A stretch of DNA of 64,000 nucleotides from NCBI RefSeq assembly GCF_000347035.1, contig NZ_ANIJ01000047.1, positions 253,501 to 317,500 on the forward strand. Direction: 5' to 3'. Source of the stretch: Leptospira sp. B5-022 (GTDB taxonomy: Bacteria > Spirochaetota > Leptospiria > Leptospirales > Leptospiraceae). This document shows, one piece after another, positions 19,244-28,907 of this stretch (its first letter is position 1; each line of letters begins with the position of its first letter). Made by a program: the position numbers and the translations under genes. The notes under the pieces were generated by a model, which worked only from the letters and a program-made list of their open reading frames with translations, was not told the origin of the DNA and searched no databases.

Positions 19244-20113
19244 TTACCTAGCTACTCCGAAACAAACCGCCATCATATCTCCTTGGTCGAATTTTTTAAC
19301 CGCCCAGTCCGCTATCTTCTTTGTAGTTTTATAGAAGATTCCGGATCCTTTCTTGGCAGTGAGACCGCTTCCATACGAGATATGGCCTAACGGAATATAA
19401 CCTAATTCATTTCCGAGAGAAAAAATACCCGGCAAACTATAATAGTAAAGATGTTCCGGGACATTTAAATATCTCCACTTCGGTCCCAGATACTTTGCAA
19501 GAACTCCGTATCTACAGGTGGAAAGGATCATTCTTCCCCCTGGTTTCAGGTGTTTTAAAATTTTCAGAAGTGTTTCTTTCGGATGATGCAGATGTTCGAT
19601 ACTCGCCCAAAGAGTGATTAGATCGAATTTTTCCTTCCCATCTTGGTCCCAGGTCAAAAAATCTTTTTGCTCCACATCTAATCCTAATGTTTCTTTTGCA
19701 AAACGAACCGGCCCGCTTGCAATATCCAGACCTTTGGTTTTCCAATTTCTACCTTTTAGATAATCCAAAAAATAACCGGCTGCACAGCCTACATCCAGCG
19801 CGGATCTTTCCGGACCTAATAATCTTTCCCAATCGAAAAAACCTAGATCTTTCAGATTCAAATTAAATACTCTTGCGATCTCTTTTTTGGTTTCTTCAGA
19901 ATAATAATTATCGTAACCTCTGTCCGTTCTTTGGGTGAAGTAAGAGTCCTCATAATACTTGGAAACTTCTGCCAAGCTTGGCTGGGGATTGACCTGAACT
20001 AATTTACATTTTTTGCATTCTACAATTTGGAAGATTTCTCCTTTCGGACTGGCCTTGGAGAAAAGCGGGGTGAATTCCGAACTAGAGCAAGTATTGCAAG
20101 GTATCGATTGCAT
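19244..20113 (-). CDS. Class I SAM-dependent methyltransferase with N-terminal zinc ribbon
   Basis: A 289-residue methyltransferase. Two CxxC pairs (CNTC at 6-9 and CKKC at 33-36) form a small zinc-binding lead, as in sugar- or lipid-modifying methyltransferases. The Rossmann core follows: [15 protein letters not shown] binds S-adenosylmethionine, [16 protein letters not shown] is motif II, and [11 protein letters not shown] motif III. The late FKT-type helix region resembles Methyltransf_23 enzymes of polysaccharide clusters. It lies on the opposite strand between two related lipoprotein genes. Target unknown. Confidence 0.87.
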   Translation of the reverse strand: MQSIPCNTCSSSEFTPLFSKASPKGEIFQIVECKKCKLVQVNPQPSLAEVSKYYEDSYFTQRTDRGYDNYYSEETKKEIARVFNLNLKDLGFFDWERLLGPERSALDVGCAAGYFLDYLKGRNWKTKGLDIASGPVRFAKETLGLDVEQKDFLTWDQDGKEKFDLITLWASIEHLHHPKETLLKILKHLKPGGRMILSTCRYGVLAKYLGPKWRYLNVPEHLYYYSLPGIFSLGNELGYIPLGHISYGSGLTAKKGSGIFYKTTKKIADWAVKKFDQGDMMAVCFGVAR

Positions 20114-20153
20114 ATTATAAAGATCGGTGATTTGCGCGGTTTTAGGACATAAA

Positions 20154-20798
20154 ATGAGGATTTTCTTATTTAAAAATTTTATTGCTTCCTATTTTTATCG
20201 GATCAGTCTGTCAATTGTTCCTATGAAAACGAAATTTTGCAGATCCAAAATTCGATTTCGGTCTATTCTTCTGTTTCTGGCCTTAATCTTTTCTTTGCCT
20301 TCTTGCGGGGTATATCTTCTATTCGAGGAAGAGAACAGTTATTTTGGGAAAGAGAAAAAGAGTCACTCCGATACGCTAAGTATTCTAGGACTTCTCCAAT
20401 CCAATGCTAATTCGGTCCCTATCGTATTCTCTTCCACTGAGTTTACGACTTCTACTTGGGGGCCGGCGAACTATACAATTTCGGTGAGCAGTATACCTTC
20501 TGCTTGGCTAGAACAAAACTTTCAGTTTCATATTTTTATCCAAGCAGTCTGCAACAATGTGACGGTCAACTCCGTTAATGGGGTCCAAGGCAGTGCGGAT
20601 TCTTCGCAATCTTTTTCAGCTCCCAATTATACTTCGATCCTAATCCAAGTAGACGCAAATACTGCGGGGGCTAACTGCCAAGCTTTCGGATATTGTGATA
20701 TTTCGCATAGTGTACATAATCCAGCGCCTCAATTATTGAGTCAGGGTCAGTTTTTGGGATCTGTTAGAGCACACTTTCCTCCTACCTGTTCTTTTTAA
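20154..20798 (+). CDS. Small lipoprotein, paralogue B
   Basis: About 214 residues from the ATG at 20154 (TTAGGACATAAA ahead of it); a second ATG at 20223 would give a shorter n-region. The signal segment ends SLPSC (Cys51 with the long start). The spacer is Glu/Lys/Ser-rich, then [23 protein letters not shown], then a beta-rich domain with four Cys. It matches paralogues A and C in plan. The long basic region before the hydrophobic core is shared with paralogue C and may be real. Confidence 0.65.
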   Translation: MRIFLFKNFIASYFYRISLSIVPMKTKFCRSKIRFRSILLFLALIFSLPSCGVYLLFEEENSYFGKEKKSHSDTLSILGLLQSNANSVPIVFSSTEFTTSTWGPANYTISVSSIPSAWLEQNFQFHIFIQAVCNNVTVNSVNGVQGSADSSQSFSAPNYTSILIQVDANTAGANCQAFGYCDISHSVHNPAPQLLSQGQFLGSVRAHFPPTCSF

Positions 20799-20837
20799 AG
20801 ACTTGCTTTTTCGCGTATTTCATTATTCAACATAGGA

Positions 20838-21452
20838 ATGCGAACATCCCTTTACCTTTTAAGGAAATTTATAGTCAGTCCCAAAACTTATCTTGTCGAT
20901 AAGTATGACTTCTCGGCCTCCAAGAGCTTGTCTTCGGTGCGGGCTCTTATAACAAGTTTTCTATTCATTATGCTTCTTTTTCACAACGTAAGTTGTGGTC
21001 TGGTGCTTACCGGGACGGATATAGGTAAAGAGTTTTTGGGTCTTTCCGAAGATGATAAAAAGGACCCGGAAAAGGCAGCCGCTGCATTGCTTTCCTTAGT
21101 AACGGGAGGAAGTAATTCGTTACTCGTATTTACTCCAGCAGTGTTATCTACGACCGCTGGAGCAGATGCCTCCTACCAAGTGAGTCTTAGATCGGTTCCT
21201 TCCGATTGGACGAGTAATGATGTGACAGTTGGTTTTGATATAGATGTATCGTCTTGTCCATCGGGTACTTTTCCCAATTTTTGGCCTTTTACTTTTAGTC
21301 CTCCTTATAATCCAGTAAACGGTCTATTTTTTAGTACTATTAATCCGGGCTCTTGTATCGTGCGGTATACTGTAAGTGGAGAAGTGACATCTCAAAATTC
21401 CGGTTTAACTATAGATGCTGATGCGGGGTCTCTCCCTTTCTTAATCCAGTGA
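20838..21452 (+). CDS. Small lipoprotein, paralogue C
   Basis: A 204-residue protein with a ~33-residue basic n-region before the hydrophobic core and lipobox HNVSC (Cys53). No start closer to the core exists that would keep a signal, so the long lead is likely genuine. After the charged spacer (EDDKKDPEKAAAALLSLVTGG), NSLLVFTPAVLSTTAGADASYQVSLRSVPSDW parallels paralogue B's [14 protein letters not shown]. Two or more Cys in the beta domain. Function unknown. Confidence 0.66.
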   Translation: MRTSLYLLRKFIVSPKTYLVDKYDFSASKSLSSVRALITSFLFIMLLFHNVSCGLVLTGTDIGKEFLGLSEDDKKDPEKAAAALLSLVTGGSNSLLVFTPAVLSTTAGADASYQVSLRSVPSDWTSNDVTVGFDIDVSSCPSGTFPNFWPFTFSPPYNPVNGLFFSTINPGSCIVRYTVSGEVTSQNSGLTIDADAGSLPFLIQ

Positions 21453-21528
21453 AATGTGGTTGTATCTAAGCGACTTTATCTTAGAAAAACCGCTTTTCCA
21501 GAGACAGGGTTTCTAAAATCCTTCCCCT

Positions 21529-22575
21529 ATGTATAGAATCCTTGCATTGTCCTCTCTTTTAGGACTCTCTCTTTTATTTTCCCAATGCCAACCGATCGAA
21601 TCGGTTGAACCGGAAACATTGAAGATCAAAGCGGTGGGTGATTTAGTCATGGGGACAAATTATCCGGAGAATAAACTTCCTTCCGATCCTAGAAACACTT
21701 TGTTCTCTCAGGTGGAACCAAGTTTGAGAGGGGCAGATATACTATTTGCGAATTTCGAAAGTACTCTGACAGACTATCCTCATTGTGCCAAAAATATCAA
21801 TCGCCCTCTTATATTCGCTTTCAGGACACCGCCATCGTATGCAAAAATCCTAAAGGATGTAGGATTCGATATAGTTTCGATTGCCAACAATCACAGTCTG
21901 GATTTTCACCAACAAGGGTTCGAGGATACCGCTAAAAATCTTTCCGAAGCCGGAGTTAGATTCACCGGAAAAAAAGGCGCGATCACTTATATGAACGCAA
22001 AAGGAATTTCCGTGGCTTGGATCGGATTTAGTCATATGGAAAGCGCGCATAATCATGTGAACCATATCGAAGAAGGTGTAGCTCTCGTAAAAGAAGCCAA
22101 AAAGAAAGCGCAACTTGTATTTATCTCGGTTCACGGTGGAGCGGAAGGCGGACCTGCTTTACATGTAAAAAACGAACAGGAAAGATTTTACGGAGAATAT
22201 AGAGGAAATTTAGTCGCTTTATCTCACGCGTTGATTGACGCCGGTGCGGACTTATTCATAGGTCACGGTCCTCATTTGCCAAGAGCATTCGAATTGTATA
22301 AAGGAAAATTGATCGCTTATTCACTAGGGAACTTTTTAGGATACAGGGTATTCTCTACGAAAGGTTATGGCGGTTACTCTTTGGTCTTAGAAGCGGACTT
22401 GGACAAACAAGGGAATTTTATCAAGGGTAAGATCCATCCCTTACAACTGAGCCAAAACGGTATCCCTGCTCCTGATCCGGAGGCAAAAACTACGGAGCTG
22501 ATCCAATCTTTGACTAGATCGGATTTCCCGAACAAAGGACCGAAAATCCAGTCGGACGGAAGTTTCCATCCATAA
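21529..22575 (+). CDS. CapA-family (PGA_cap) lipoprotein
   Basis: A 348-residue protein with a lipoprotein signal ending LFSQC (Cys20) and a CapA/PgsA metallophosphoesterase-like fold. The family blocks are all seen: [51 protein letters not shown] (metal-binding His), [33 protein letters not shown]. Relatives take part in poly-gamma-glutamate capsule synthesis, but no pgs operon is here, so an envelope phosphoesterase role is as likely. Confidence 0.9.
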   Translation: MYRILALSSLLGLSLLFSQCQPIESVEPETLKIKAVGDLVMGTNYPENKLPSDPRNTLFSQVEPSLRGADILFANFESTLTDYPHCAKNINRPLIFAFRTPPSYAKILKDVGFDIVSIANNHSLDFHQQGFEDTAKNLSEAGVRFTGKKGAITYMNAKGISVAWIGFSHMESAHNHVNHIEEGVALVKEAKKKAQLVFISVHGGAEGGPALHVKNEQERFYGEYRGNLVALSHALIDAGADLFIGHGPHLPRAFELYKGKLIAYSLGNFLGYRVFSTKGYGGYSLVLEADLDKQGNFIKGKIHPLQLSQNGIPAPDPEAKTTELIQSLTRSDFPNKGPKIQSDGSFHP

Positions 22576-22902
22576 TCTAGGGCTGTCCTGTAGGAGTTCC
22601 TACATATTTCGACCTGTACTTTTGATTGCAAATTTTAGGATTTTCTGATATAGGGAAAACGGCTTCTCCCACTGACCCGCCTCCACCACCCAAGCTCAGG
22701 GTGGGGCCGCTTTTTCAAAATTTACGTTCGATCAAACTTAGTGCGTTAAACTTGCGTTCCACCTCGTTTGACTTTCGTCACCGACTCAGCAAAGCTGGTC
22801 GTCTTCTCGCTCCCTACGAGTCGCTGCGAAGGGGCGGGGCCGCTTTTTCAAAATTCAGTAGGAGCTCCAACAAGCCCCCGGTAAAATCCTTAAAATAAAA
22901 AA
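22576..22902. repeat. Non-coding GC-rich repeat block with short palindromes
   Basis: No believable gene. It opens with palindrome TGTAGGAGTTCCTACA (22589-22604). The 20-mer GGGGCCGCTTTTTCAAAATT occurs twice in direct orientation (22703-22722 and 22836-22855). Between them lies CTCGCTCCCTACGAGTCGCTGCG, closely similar to a stretch at about 44696-44718. The open frame at 22626-22898 has Arg/Ser/Leu-biased composition typical of GC-rich repeats. Confidence 0.7.
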
Positions 22903-22928
22903 ACCGATGTAGGAGTCCCTACATCGGT
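22903..22928 (-). terminator. Strong terminator for the minus-strand gene at 22957
   Basis: ACCGATGTAGG and CCTACATCGGT form a perfect 11-bp stem with a 4-base loop. Read on the minus strand it is followed by TTTTTTTATTTT, a textbook rho-independent terminator. Its core TGTAGGAGTCCCTACA differs by one base from the palindrome at 22589-22604. Confidence 0.85.
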
Positions 22929-22956
22929 CTTATACTTAATAAAACTTTAATGTGAA

Positions 22957-23697
22957 TTATTCGGTTTTTCCGGTAGGTTCCAATGCGCCTGCAGGAGCTT
23001 TGAAGTTGATCTCATAAATATCATAATGAGAATCTCTCCAACCTGTTACGTAAGCCACGGAAACTCCTAAGAAATATCTAAGTCCGAATTTAAGAGTGTT
23101 AGTGGCAAAGGTTGCGATCTCTTCATCGGTAATTGAAAAAGGGTGAACTTTATTTCTGGTCTCGTCCAGATACAATCCTTCCCAAGTTCCAATCATAGTT
23201 CCCTTATATTCTAAACTTAGAATACGACCTGTAACGGAAAAATTCCTTTTTCCTCCGGATTTACTTTTGCTTACGATCTTGTCCGGTAAACCTTTCGGAA
23301 GTGATCTTTCTTGGAGTTGAGCTCCTATCACTTCGTAATCGGAAGACAATGCGATCGCTTCGAATCTGTGGATCCTGTACTGGACTAAAATTTCCTGGTT
23401 CAGACTTTTGCTTAAGAAGTTCACCACATCCGCATTCTCGGGGCGTACGCTGAATTCGATTTTTTGTTTTGCCGGAGCATAACATTCGTCCTTCATTTCG
23501 TCGCAAGCTTCCGAATCGTTTATGGTATACACTTCTAAAAGACCTTCATAAGATTCAAAAACGATCCCTCTGCTTTCGAATTGGATCAATTTTGCAACTG
23601 TCCAACCTTCGGAATAAGTTCCTGCCGCAGATAAGGATGAGGTAGTTAAAAGAAAGATCCCTAGTAAAAGAAATCTTAAGGATGGAATTCGTTTCAT
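22957..23697 (-). CDS. Hypothetical secreted protein
   Basis: A 246-residue protein with a clear cleavable signal peptide (residues ~1-24, LLTTSSLSAAG). The mature part is a mix of beta strands with one Cys pair (EACDEMKDEC). It has two similar halves in feel: GIVFESYEGLLEVYTI and GTMIGTWEGLYLDETRN, both a strand-turn-E/WEG-L pattern, suggesting a duplicated small domain. No known family recognised. It has its own terminator and an isolated position. Confidence 0.7.
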   Translation of the reverse strand: MKRIPSLRFLLLGIFLLTTSSLSAAGTYSEGWTVAKLIQFESRGIVFESYEGLLEVYTINDSEACDEMKDECYAPAKQKIEFSVRPENADVVNFLSKSLNQEILVQYRIHRFEAIALSSDYEVIGAQLQERSLPKGLPDKIVSKSKSGGKRNFSVTGRILSLEYKGTMIGTWEGLYLDETRNKVHPFSITDEEIATFATNTLKFGLRYFLGVSVAYVTGWRDSHYDIYEINFKAPAGALEPTGKTE

Positions 23698-23839
23698 TCG
23701 AGTTCGGTGCTCCCTGTTATGTAGGCAGACCCTTGGGGATTCCCTTTGGGTCGCGAATTCGTGAATCCTTTCCGATTTTTATCTTACATCAAGAAAATAT
23801 TTCTTTCCGTTCTTGAAAAATCCGCATGTAAGTCCCTCC

Positions 23840-24050
23840 GAGATCTCAGTATTCTCCGTGTGAACCAATAAATGCACAAACAAGTTTCGCACAGAGTTCA
23901 CGGAGCACACAGAGTTTTCATTTACAAAACCCGCCAGGGATGTGCAGGGCGCGAAGCGTCCTGAGCGTAAGCGAAGGACGAGGACGTATGTCCGAGCCCG
24001 GAGCAGCCCGGTCTTGCGTAAGCAAGAGGCGGCCAACCCTTTTTCAGATT
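23840..24050. repeat. Intergenic repeat block with stacked short hairpins
   Basis: Non-coding. CTCCGTGTGAAC and GTTCACGGAG form an imperfect hairpin around 23850-23910. The 15-mer GTTTCGCACAGAGTT recurs inverted near 43814-43830. Then short hairpins follow one another: GGACGTATGTCC, CTTGCGTAAGCAAG and others between 23945 and 24035. The minus-strand frame across it (23779-24036) is biased and not believed. Confidence 0.6.
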
Positions 24051-24057
24051 GCCCCTT

Positions 24058-24228
24058 CGACTCTGGTTGGGAACCTGGTCTTGCAAGTAGATCTGAAAAG
24101 GGAATCCGGTGAAATTCCGGAGCTGTACCCGCAGCTGTAAACGCCTAAACGGTAAGACAAAACCACTGTCGAAAGACGGGAAGGGTCTTAAGCCGGGCGT
24201 GAGTCAGAAAACCTATCCGAGCTACTTT
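24058..24228 (+). ncRNA. Cobalamin riboswitch
   Basis: The conserved adenosylcobalamin aptamer is readable: the AAAAGGGAATCCGGTGAAA segment, ATTCCGGAGCTGTACCCGC, AGCTGTAAACG, then GACGGGAAGG, and the B12-box part AGCCGGGCGTGAGTCAG with ACCTATCC. The 3' end lies about 33 bases before the btuB start, close enough for ligand-dependent sequestration of the ribosome site. It controls btuB and, through overlap, the lipoprotein behind it. Confidence 0.95.
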
Positions 24229-24260
24229 CAATATTTCGGCTTTCGGGAGTTAAGGCCTCA

Positions 24261-26363
24261 ATGAACAAAAGACCCAAACAAATCGGTAAGATCCTTCATC
24301 TAGGTCTTTTTTTATTTTCCGTTCAAATATTTTCCCAAGAGAACCAGAAAACGGAAAGCTCCCCTGTAAAAGTTGTGGGAAAGACCAGTTCCAATTCTCA
24401 ACCCGAAAATTTCAGAAAAAATCCGACCGGTTTTCAGACATCAATCGATTTGGACCAATACAATGCACGTTATACGAATCTTCCGGACGTTTTGGAAAGA
24501 GAGGCAGGGGTTCGGATCAGAAGATACGGAGGACTTGGGTCGTATTCCACTCTTTCTCTTCGAGGAACAAACCCGAACCAATCCAGGATCTTTATAGACG
24601 GAGTCCCTTTTAATAATGCGCAAGGTGGAGAAGTCAACCTGGCGGATCTTCCTTTCGACAATTTACAAAGTATAGAAGTTTACAGAAGCGGCACACCTGT
24701 AGGATTTTCCGGATCGACAATCGGTGGAAGCGTAAACCTAGTCACAAGAGTAGGATCTGGTCCGCCTAAAACCCGGGTCAATATCGGTGCCGGAAGTTTT
24801 AATACGGGAAAAGGTAGCATAACGCATACGGGGACTTATGGCGGGATCGGGGCTAGTGTATTTTTACTTGGAGAAAAATCGGACCAAAACTTTTCTTATC
24901 TGAACAACCACGGCACATTGCTTGTTAATCCTTTAGACGATACGATCGATAGAAGAAGGAACGCTCAGTATGAAAGAACATCCGGAATGCTGAGACTGAG
25001 CGGAGATATCGGAGCCACCAAGATCAAATTTTGGAACGATCTAAATTATAGATTTCATGGAATTCCAGGACCCGCAAGTAACCAAACCCAAAAAGTACAT
25101 CGCAGATATCTTAGAAATACTACCTCACTCGGAACGGATACCAAAGGTTTGTTTGATGGACTACTAAGGTTGGAGACTCGAGCTTTCACATCTTTTACAA
25201 ACGACGACTTATTCGATCCTAAATCCGAATTTTCCAAAGGAACCCCTAACTCCACAGCCAATATGGGACAGTACGGGGCGCAAATCACTCCGACTCTCTA
25301 TCTATTAGAATATTATCAAATATTGAAATTTCATGCAGGGATAGAAAAAGAAACATTCGAAAGATCCAGAAGTACACCTCAAAATATCGATCTTAAATAC
25401 GAACCGGGGAAAACAAGAACCTACACGACGTTTCAGGTGGAGGATGAGTTCCGGTTTTTGGACGGAAAACTAGTTTTAACCCCGGGAGTTTCTTGGGATT
25501 CTTACCGGGATAAATTCCAGTCCGATGAACCTTGGTATAGAAAGCAGGATCCGTTCGCTTCTGCCATAAAAACCTCCGAATTTTCGAATCCTAAAGCGGG
25601 ACTTCTCTGGAGGTTTTGGGAAAAAGAAAATTATTCTTTGGAATTCAAATCCAATATCGCAAAACAATATAGGATCCCGAGTTTTTTGGAACTATTTGGA
25701 GAAGTAGGAACAATCATAGCAAACGATTCTTTAAAACCCGAAAGAAGTGAGAATGCGGATGCAGGGATCACCGGTAAATATAAAAACGGAGAACTCAAAT
25801 CCAATATTACGATTTCCTACTTTAGGAAAAGGATCAAGGATATGATCCTTTTTATTCCGAATTCTCAGTTTACTCTCCGGCCTGAAAACATCGACTCTGC
25901 CAGGATTGATGGTGCCGAGGTTTCTCATAAGACGGAATACAAGGGCTGGAAATTTCTATTAGAATATACCTACCAAGAAGCGATCAATACTTCTCCTGCG
26001 CCTTATCTGAACGGTAAATATCTCCCTCTTAGACCGAAACATGAAATCTCCGGAACGATCGCATATAGAGGAAAAACCTGGGAGCTCGGTTTTGAAGGAG
26101 TGTATGTGGGAGCCGTCTTCAAAGACAGGACAAACGAATATGTGAATTACCAACCTGCTCGGCAGATTTGGAACGCGTATCTCACACTGGTATTATACTC
26201 TTCCACGGAAGAGGAAGATCCTAACAAAAAAGGAGAAAAGGCTCCGAAAGAACTGCTCTTAAGTATAGATCTCCGCAATATGGGAGATAAAAGAGTGGAG
26301 GATATTGTAGGATATCCTCTGCCGGGAAGAAACTGGTTTATCACCTTAAGTGGGAGGTTTTAA
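24261..26363 (+). CDS. btuB: TonB-dependent vitamin B12 receptor
   Basis: A 700-residue outer-membrane TonB-dependent transporter. After the signal peptide comes a TonB-box-like SPVKVVGK near residue 35. The plug domain follows ([58 protein letters not shown]). A ~500-residue barrel ends in [10 protein letters not shown] with the terminal Phe. The cobalamin riboswitch directly upstream fixes the substrate as cobalamin or a corrinoid. The stop overlaps the ribosome site of the next gene. Confidence 0.93.
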   Translation: MNKRPKQIGKILHLGLFLFSVQIFSQENQKTESSPVKVVGKTSSNSQPENFRKNPTGFQTSIDLDQYNARYTNLPDVLEREAGVRIRRYGGLGSYSTLSLRGTNPNQSRIFIDGVPFNNAQGGEVNLADLPFDNLQSIEVYRSGTPVGFSGSTIGGSVNLVTRVGSGPPKTRVNIGAGSFNTGKGSITHTGTYGGIGASVFLLGEKSDQNFSYLNNHGTLLVNPLDDTIDRRRNAQYERTSGMLRLSGDIGATKIKFWNDLNYRFHGIPGPASNQTQKVHRRYLRNTTSLGTDTKGLFDGLLRLETRAFTSFTNDDLFDPKSEFSKGTPNSTANMGQYGAQITPTLYLLEYYQILKFHAGIEKETFERSRSTPQNIDLKYEPGKTRTYTTFQVEDEFRFLDGKLVLTPGVSWDSYRDKFQSDEPWYRKQDPFASAIKTSEFSNPKAGLLWRFWEKENYSLEFKSNIAKQYRIPSFLELFGEVGTIIANDSLKPERSENADAGITGKYKNGELKSNITISYFRKRIKDMILFIPNSQFTLRPENIDSARIDGAEVSHKTEYKGWKFLLEYTYQEAINTSPAPYLNGKYLPLRPKHEISGTIAYRGKTWELGFEGVYVGAVFKDRTNEYVNYQPARQIWNAYLTLVLYSSTEEEDPNKKGEKAPKELLLSIDLRNMGDKRVEDIVGYPLPGRNWFITLSGRF

Positions 26364-26364
26364 A

Positions 26365-27525
26365 ATGAGAAATAGATCCTATTCTATTTTTTCCGGTTTA
26401 CTCATTTTCCTTTCCTTCTGCGGAGATATTGAAAGACCACCTTTATATACTTTGTTCTTAACTCCGAATCTCCCGAATAATATCGGAGTCGTCACCACCG
26501 ACTTTGGGGGAGGAGGAAGGTTTAAGGTGTTAAATCCGGAACTTCTTGTTTCTTATCCGGGACTGACTCCTATCCATTCCGATGCGGTAGCGAGATTCGG
26601 AAACAATAGGGTGTATATTCTAAATCGTTTAAATAGGGACAGTATCCAGGTTTTGGATCCGAATTTCGGGTTCCAAACGATCGCAGAATGGTCCATGGGT
26701 TCCGGCACAAATCCTACCGATATCGCGATTGTCGGTCAGAACAAAGCGTACGTATCACTTTACGGATCCAGAATATTGAGAGTTCTTCATCCTTTGACGG
26801 GAGCGAGTTTAGGACTGATCGACCTGGGAGGATATTCAGAACCAAGCGCCATTCCGGATAACCTTCCAGAAATGTCCGGTATGCAGATTGTGGGTACGAG
26901 TCTTTTTATCGTTTTACAAAGATTGGATCGGAACGATCCGAGCGGGTATTTCCCTCCAGGACCTTGGGGATCTCTTCTTTTAGAAATAGATACTGTAACG
27001 GATTCTATTATTTCCACTTATACGTTTCCGACCCCGAATCCCGTCGGGAAACCGCAGATCTTAGAACTTTTCGGAGAGACTCATTTGGTTTTTGCCGCTG
27101 CAAATAGAATGGGTTTTTTAAGCCAGATTGACGGCGGAGTGGTGGCGTTTCGACTTTCTACTCGAACTTTTCGCTCCGGCTTTTTATTTCCGGAAACTGC
27201 GGCGGGCGGGGATATATTAGGAGTGCAGATCAAGGACGAACAATTGGGTTATGCAAGCGTTCTGGACGCTTCCTTTAATAAAACATTACAAGTATTTAAT
27301 CCAAGCACTGGACAGAAACTGGCAGATCTGCTTTTTATTCCTTCTTCTTACGACGCGAGCCTGACCACAATTCTTCTTGGGGAAGACGAGATACTTTACG
27401 TTTCCAATACCCAATTCTCTCAACCGGGAGTTACGATGTTCGATACTAGAGACAATCGGCTTTTAACACCGGTTCCGATCTCCGTGGACCTCCAACCTTT
27501 CGACTTGATACAACTCAAAGAATAA
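26365..27525 (+). CDS. Predicted beta-propeller lipoprotein coupled to BtuB (BtuG-like)
   Basis: A 386-residue lipoprotein (signal to LSFC, Cys19). The body reads as YncE-like propeller blades: NNRVYILNRLNRDSIQVLDP, NKAYVSLYGSRILRVLHP, TSLFIVLQRLD, LLLEIDTVTDSIISTYTF, QLGYASVLDASFNKTLQVFNP, ILYVSNTQFSQPGVTMFDT. The ATG at 26365 is one base after the btuB stop, with GGGAGG inside btuB, so the two are translationally coupled and share the riboswitch. In Bacteroides, BtuG is a surface propeller lipoprotein that hands B12 to BtuB. The parallel is strong by context and fold but is my inference. Confidence 0.75.
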   Translation: MRNRSYSIFSGLLIFLSFCGDIERPPLYTLFLTPNLPNNIGVVTTDFGGGGRFKVLNPELLVSYPGLTPIHSDAVARFGNNRVYILNRLNRDSIQVLDPNFGFQTIAEWSMGSGTNPTDIAIVGQNKAYVSLYGSRILRVLHPLTGASLGLIDLGGYSEPSAIPDNLPEMSGMQIVGTSLFIVLQRLDRNDPSGYFPPGPWGSLLLEIDTVTDSIISTYTFPTPNPVGKPQILELFGETHLVFAAANRMGFLSQIDGGVVAFRLSTRTFRSGFLFPETAAGGDILGVQIKDEQLGYASVLDASFNKTLQVFNPSTGQKLADLLFIPSSYDASLTTILLGEDEILYVSNTQFSQPGVTMFDTRDNRLLTPVPISVDLQPFDLIQLKE

Positions 27526-27607
27526 TTCTTTACCTTGTGTCGAAACCGGATTGACAAAGCTCTAAAAGAATGGATGATCGTTCGTTGTTTTTCGGAGGCC
27601 TATTTCC

Positions 27608-28249
27608 TTGAGTTCCGATATTTTTCAAATGATCGCCGCCGGTCATAAAGCCCAAGTTATCTACTCTTTAAGAGAAAATCCGGACCTGGCCTCCAAACTA
27701 AATCCGGAAGGGATCACTCCCGTATTATTCGCTCTCTATTTCGGCAAGGACGATATTGTAAATTCGTATCTCGCCTTAGGAATTCCACTTAATCTGTTTG
27801 AAGCGGCAGCTTTAGGAGACGAGGACCGTGTTAGAGGGCTCGTCGATCCAAATCCGAGTATCGTTCGTTCTTATAGTCCGGATGGTTGGACCCCTTTACA
27901 TTTGGCGTCTCATTTCGGAAGACTTTCCATTATTCGATATTTATTGGAGAAAGGAGCGGACATTCACGCTAAATCCAAAAGTAAATTATCGATCGGTAAT
28001 ACTGCATTACATTCTGCTGTAGCTTCCTGGCGGGCCGACGCGGTTGCGTTACTATTGGAGAACGGTGCAGACCCTAATTTTACGCAAGATGGAGGTTTTT
28101 CGCCGCTTCATATTGCCGCAACCAGACAAGGAAACGAACAAATCGTCGATTTACTTTTGAAAAAGGGAGCAAATCCGGATCTTAAAACGGAGGATGGAAA
28201 AACCGCCAGAGATATCGCAGCGGAAAGAGGAGTGGCTTTTAGCCCTTAG
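27608..28249 (+). CDS. Ankyrin-repeat protein
   Basis: A 213-residue protein of about five ankyrin repeats, clearest in GWTPLHLASHFGRLSIIRYLLEKGADIHAKS, NTALHSAVASWRADAVALLLENGADPNF, GFSPLHIAATRQGNEQIVDLLLKKGANPD and GKTARDIAAERG. No signal peptide, so cytoplasmic. The start is TTG at 27608, with CGGAGG nine bases ahead; the first in-frame ATG (27629) has no ribosome site. Ankyrin proteins bind other proteins; partner unknown. Confidence 0.9.
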   Translation: MSSDIFQMIAAGHKAQVIYSLRENPDLASKLNPEGITPVLFALYFGKDDIVNSYLALGIPLNLFEAAALGDEDRVRGLVDPNPSIVRSYSPDGWTPLHLASHFGRLSIIRYLLEKGADIHAKSKSKLSIGNTALHSAVASWRADAVALLLENGADPNFTQDGGFSPLHIAATRQGNEQIVDLLLKKGANPDLKTEDGKTARDIAAERGVAFSP

Positions 28250-28298
28250 GTTTTGCTGTTTGTGATTATTTTAATCGTCGAATATTGAAACATTATAA

Positions 28299-28907
28299 TT
28301 ACCTAATTTTTTTGAATATCCCAAATAAAACCGCGATTTGTATTCCTAATAGGAGATACGTCCAGTTCCAATCGTTCCCTTTTACTTGTTCTTTCCGTTC
28401 CGTTTCTAGTTCGATTTTTAGTCTTTCTATCTCTAAGCGGAGAAGGTTCATGCTGGCAGTCAATTCTTCCATACTTTTGGTGGAAACGCTTGAGATCGGC
28501 GTATTATTTCTAATTATTGGAGATAATTTTTTACTTTGATCCGGATAATTTTCTAACTCCGCAAGTTCTTTTCGAATACTTTCGTTTAAAGGCCATTTTT
28601 CGTAGGCTTTCATAAGATATTCTTTCGCCTTTTGAAAGTTTCCCTTTTTCTTTTCTTCATTTCCTATTCCGATCCAGGCCCGGGTTAAAATAAATTCCGC
28701 TTTTGAATTGGAAGGATCGGATCCTAAAACGGAATTTGCCAATAATTCCGCTTCTTCGAATTGTTTAGATTCTAATAATATGTTTCCTTCTTGGATCCAT
28801 CCGCTTTCCGCTAATTCCTCTTCCGAAAGTAGGAATAAAGGAGAGATTACAAGAACACAAAATGCGAATATTCTAAAAATTGTATCTTTCCTGAGGGAAA
28901 TTTTCAT
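28299..28907 (-). CDS. TPR-like protein with signal peptide and C-terminal anchor
   Basis: A 202-residue protein. Signal segment residues 1-28, then two to three tetratricopeptide-like helices (GWIQEGNILLESKQFEEAELLANSVL, GNEEKKKGNFQKAKEYLMKAYEKWP). A coiled coil follows (~residues 143-173, SMEELTASMNLLRLEIERLKIELE), then a C-terminal transmembrane helix (YLLLGIQIAVLFGIF). It would hold a periplasmic TPR at the inner membrane. Its ATG overlaps the stop of the Kelch gene by four bases: last gene of a three-gene operon. Confidence 0.8.
   Translation of the reverse strand: MKISLRKDTIFRIFAFCVLVISPLFLLSEEELAESGWIQEGNILLESKQFEEAELLANSVLGSDPSNSKAEFILTRAWIGIGNEEKKKGNFQKAKEYLMKAYEKWPLNESIRKELAELENYPDQSKKLSPIIRNNTPISSVSTKSMEELTASMNLLRLEIERLKIELETERKEQVKGNDWNWTYLLLGIQIAVLFGIFKKIR

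Noticed and set aside
22626..22898. Plus-strand 90-codon frame
   Set aside because: It lies wholly within the GC-rich repeat block with a direct 20-bp repeat and has biased composition.
23779..24036. Minus-strand frame of 85 codons over the repeat before btuB
   Set aside because: It covers palindromic repeats, contains a stuttering NSVCSVNSV segment, and abuts the riboswitch; no ribosome site.
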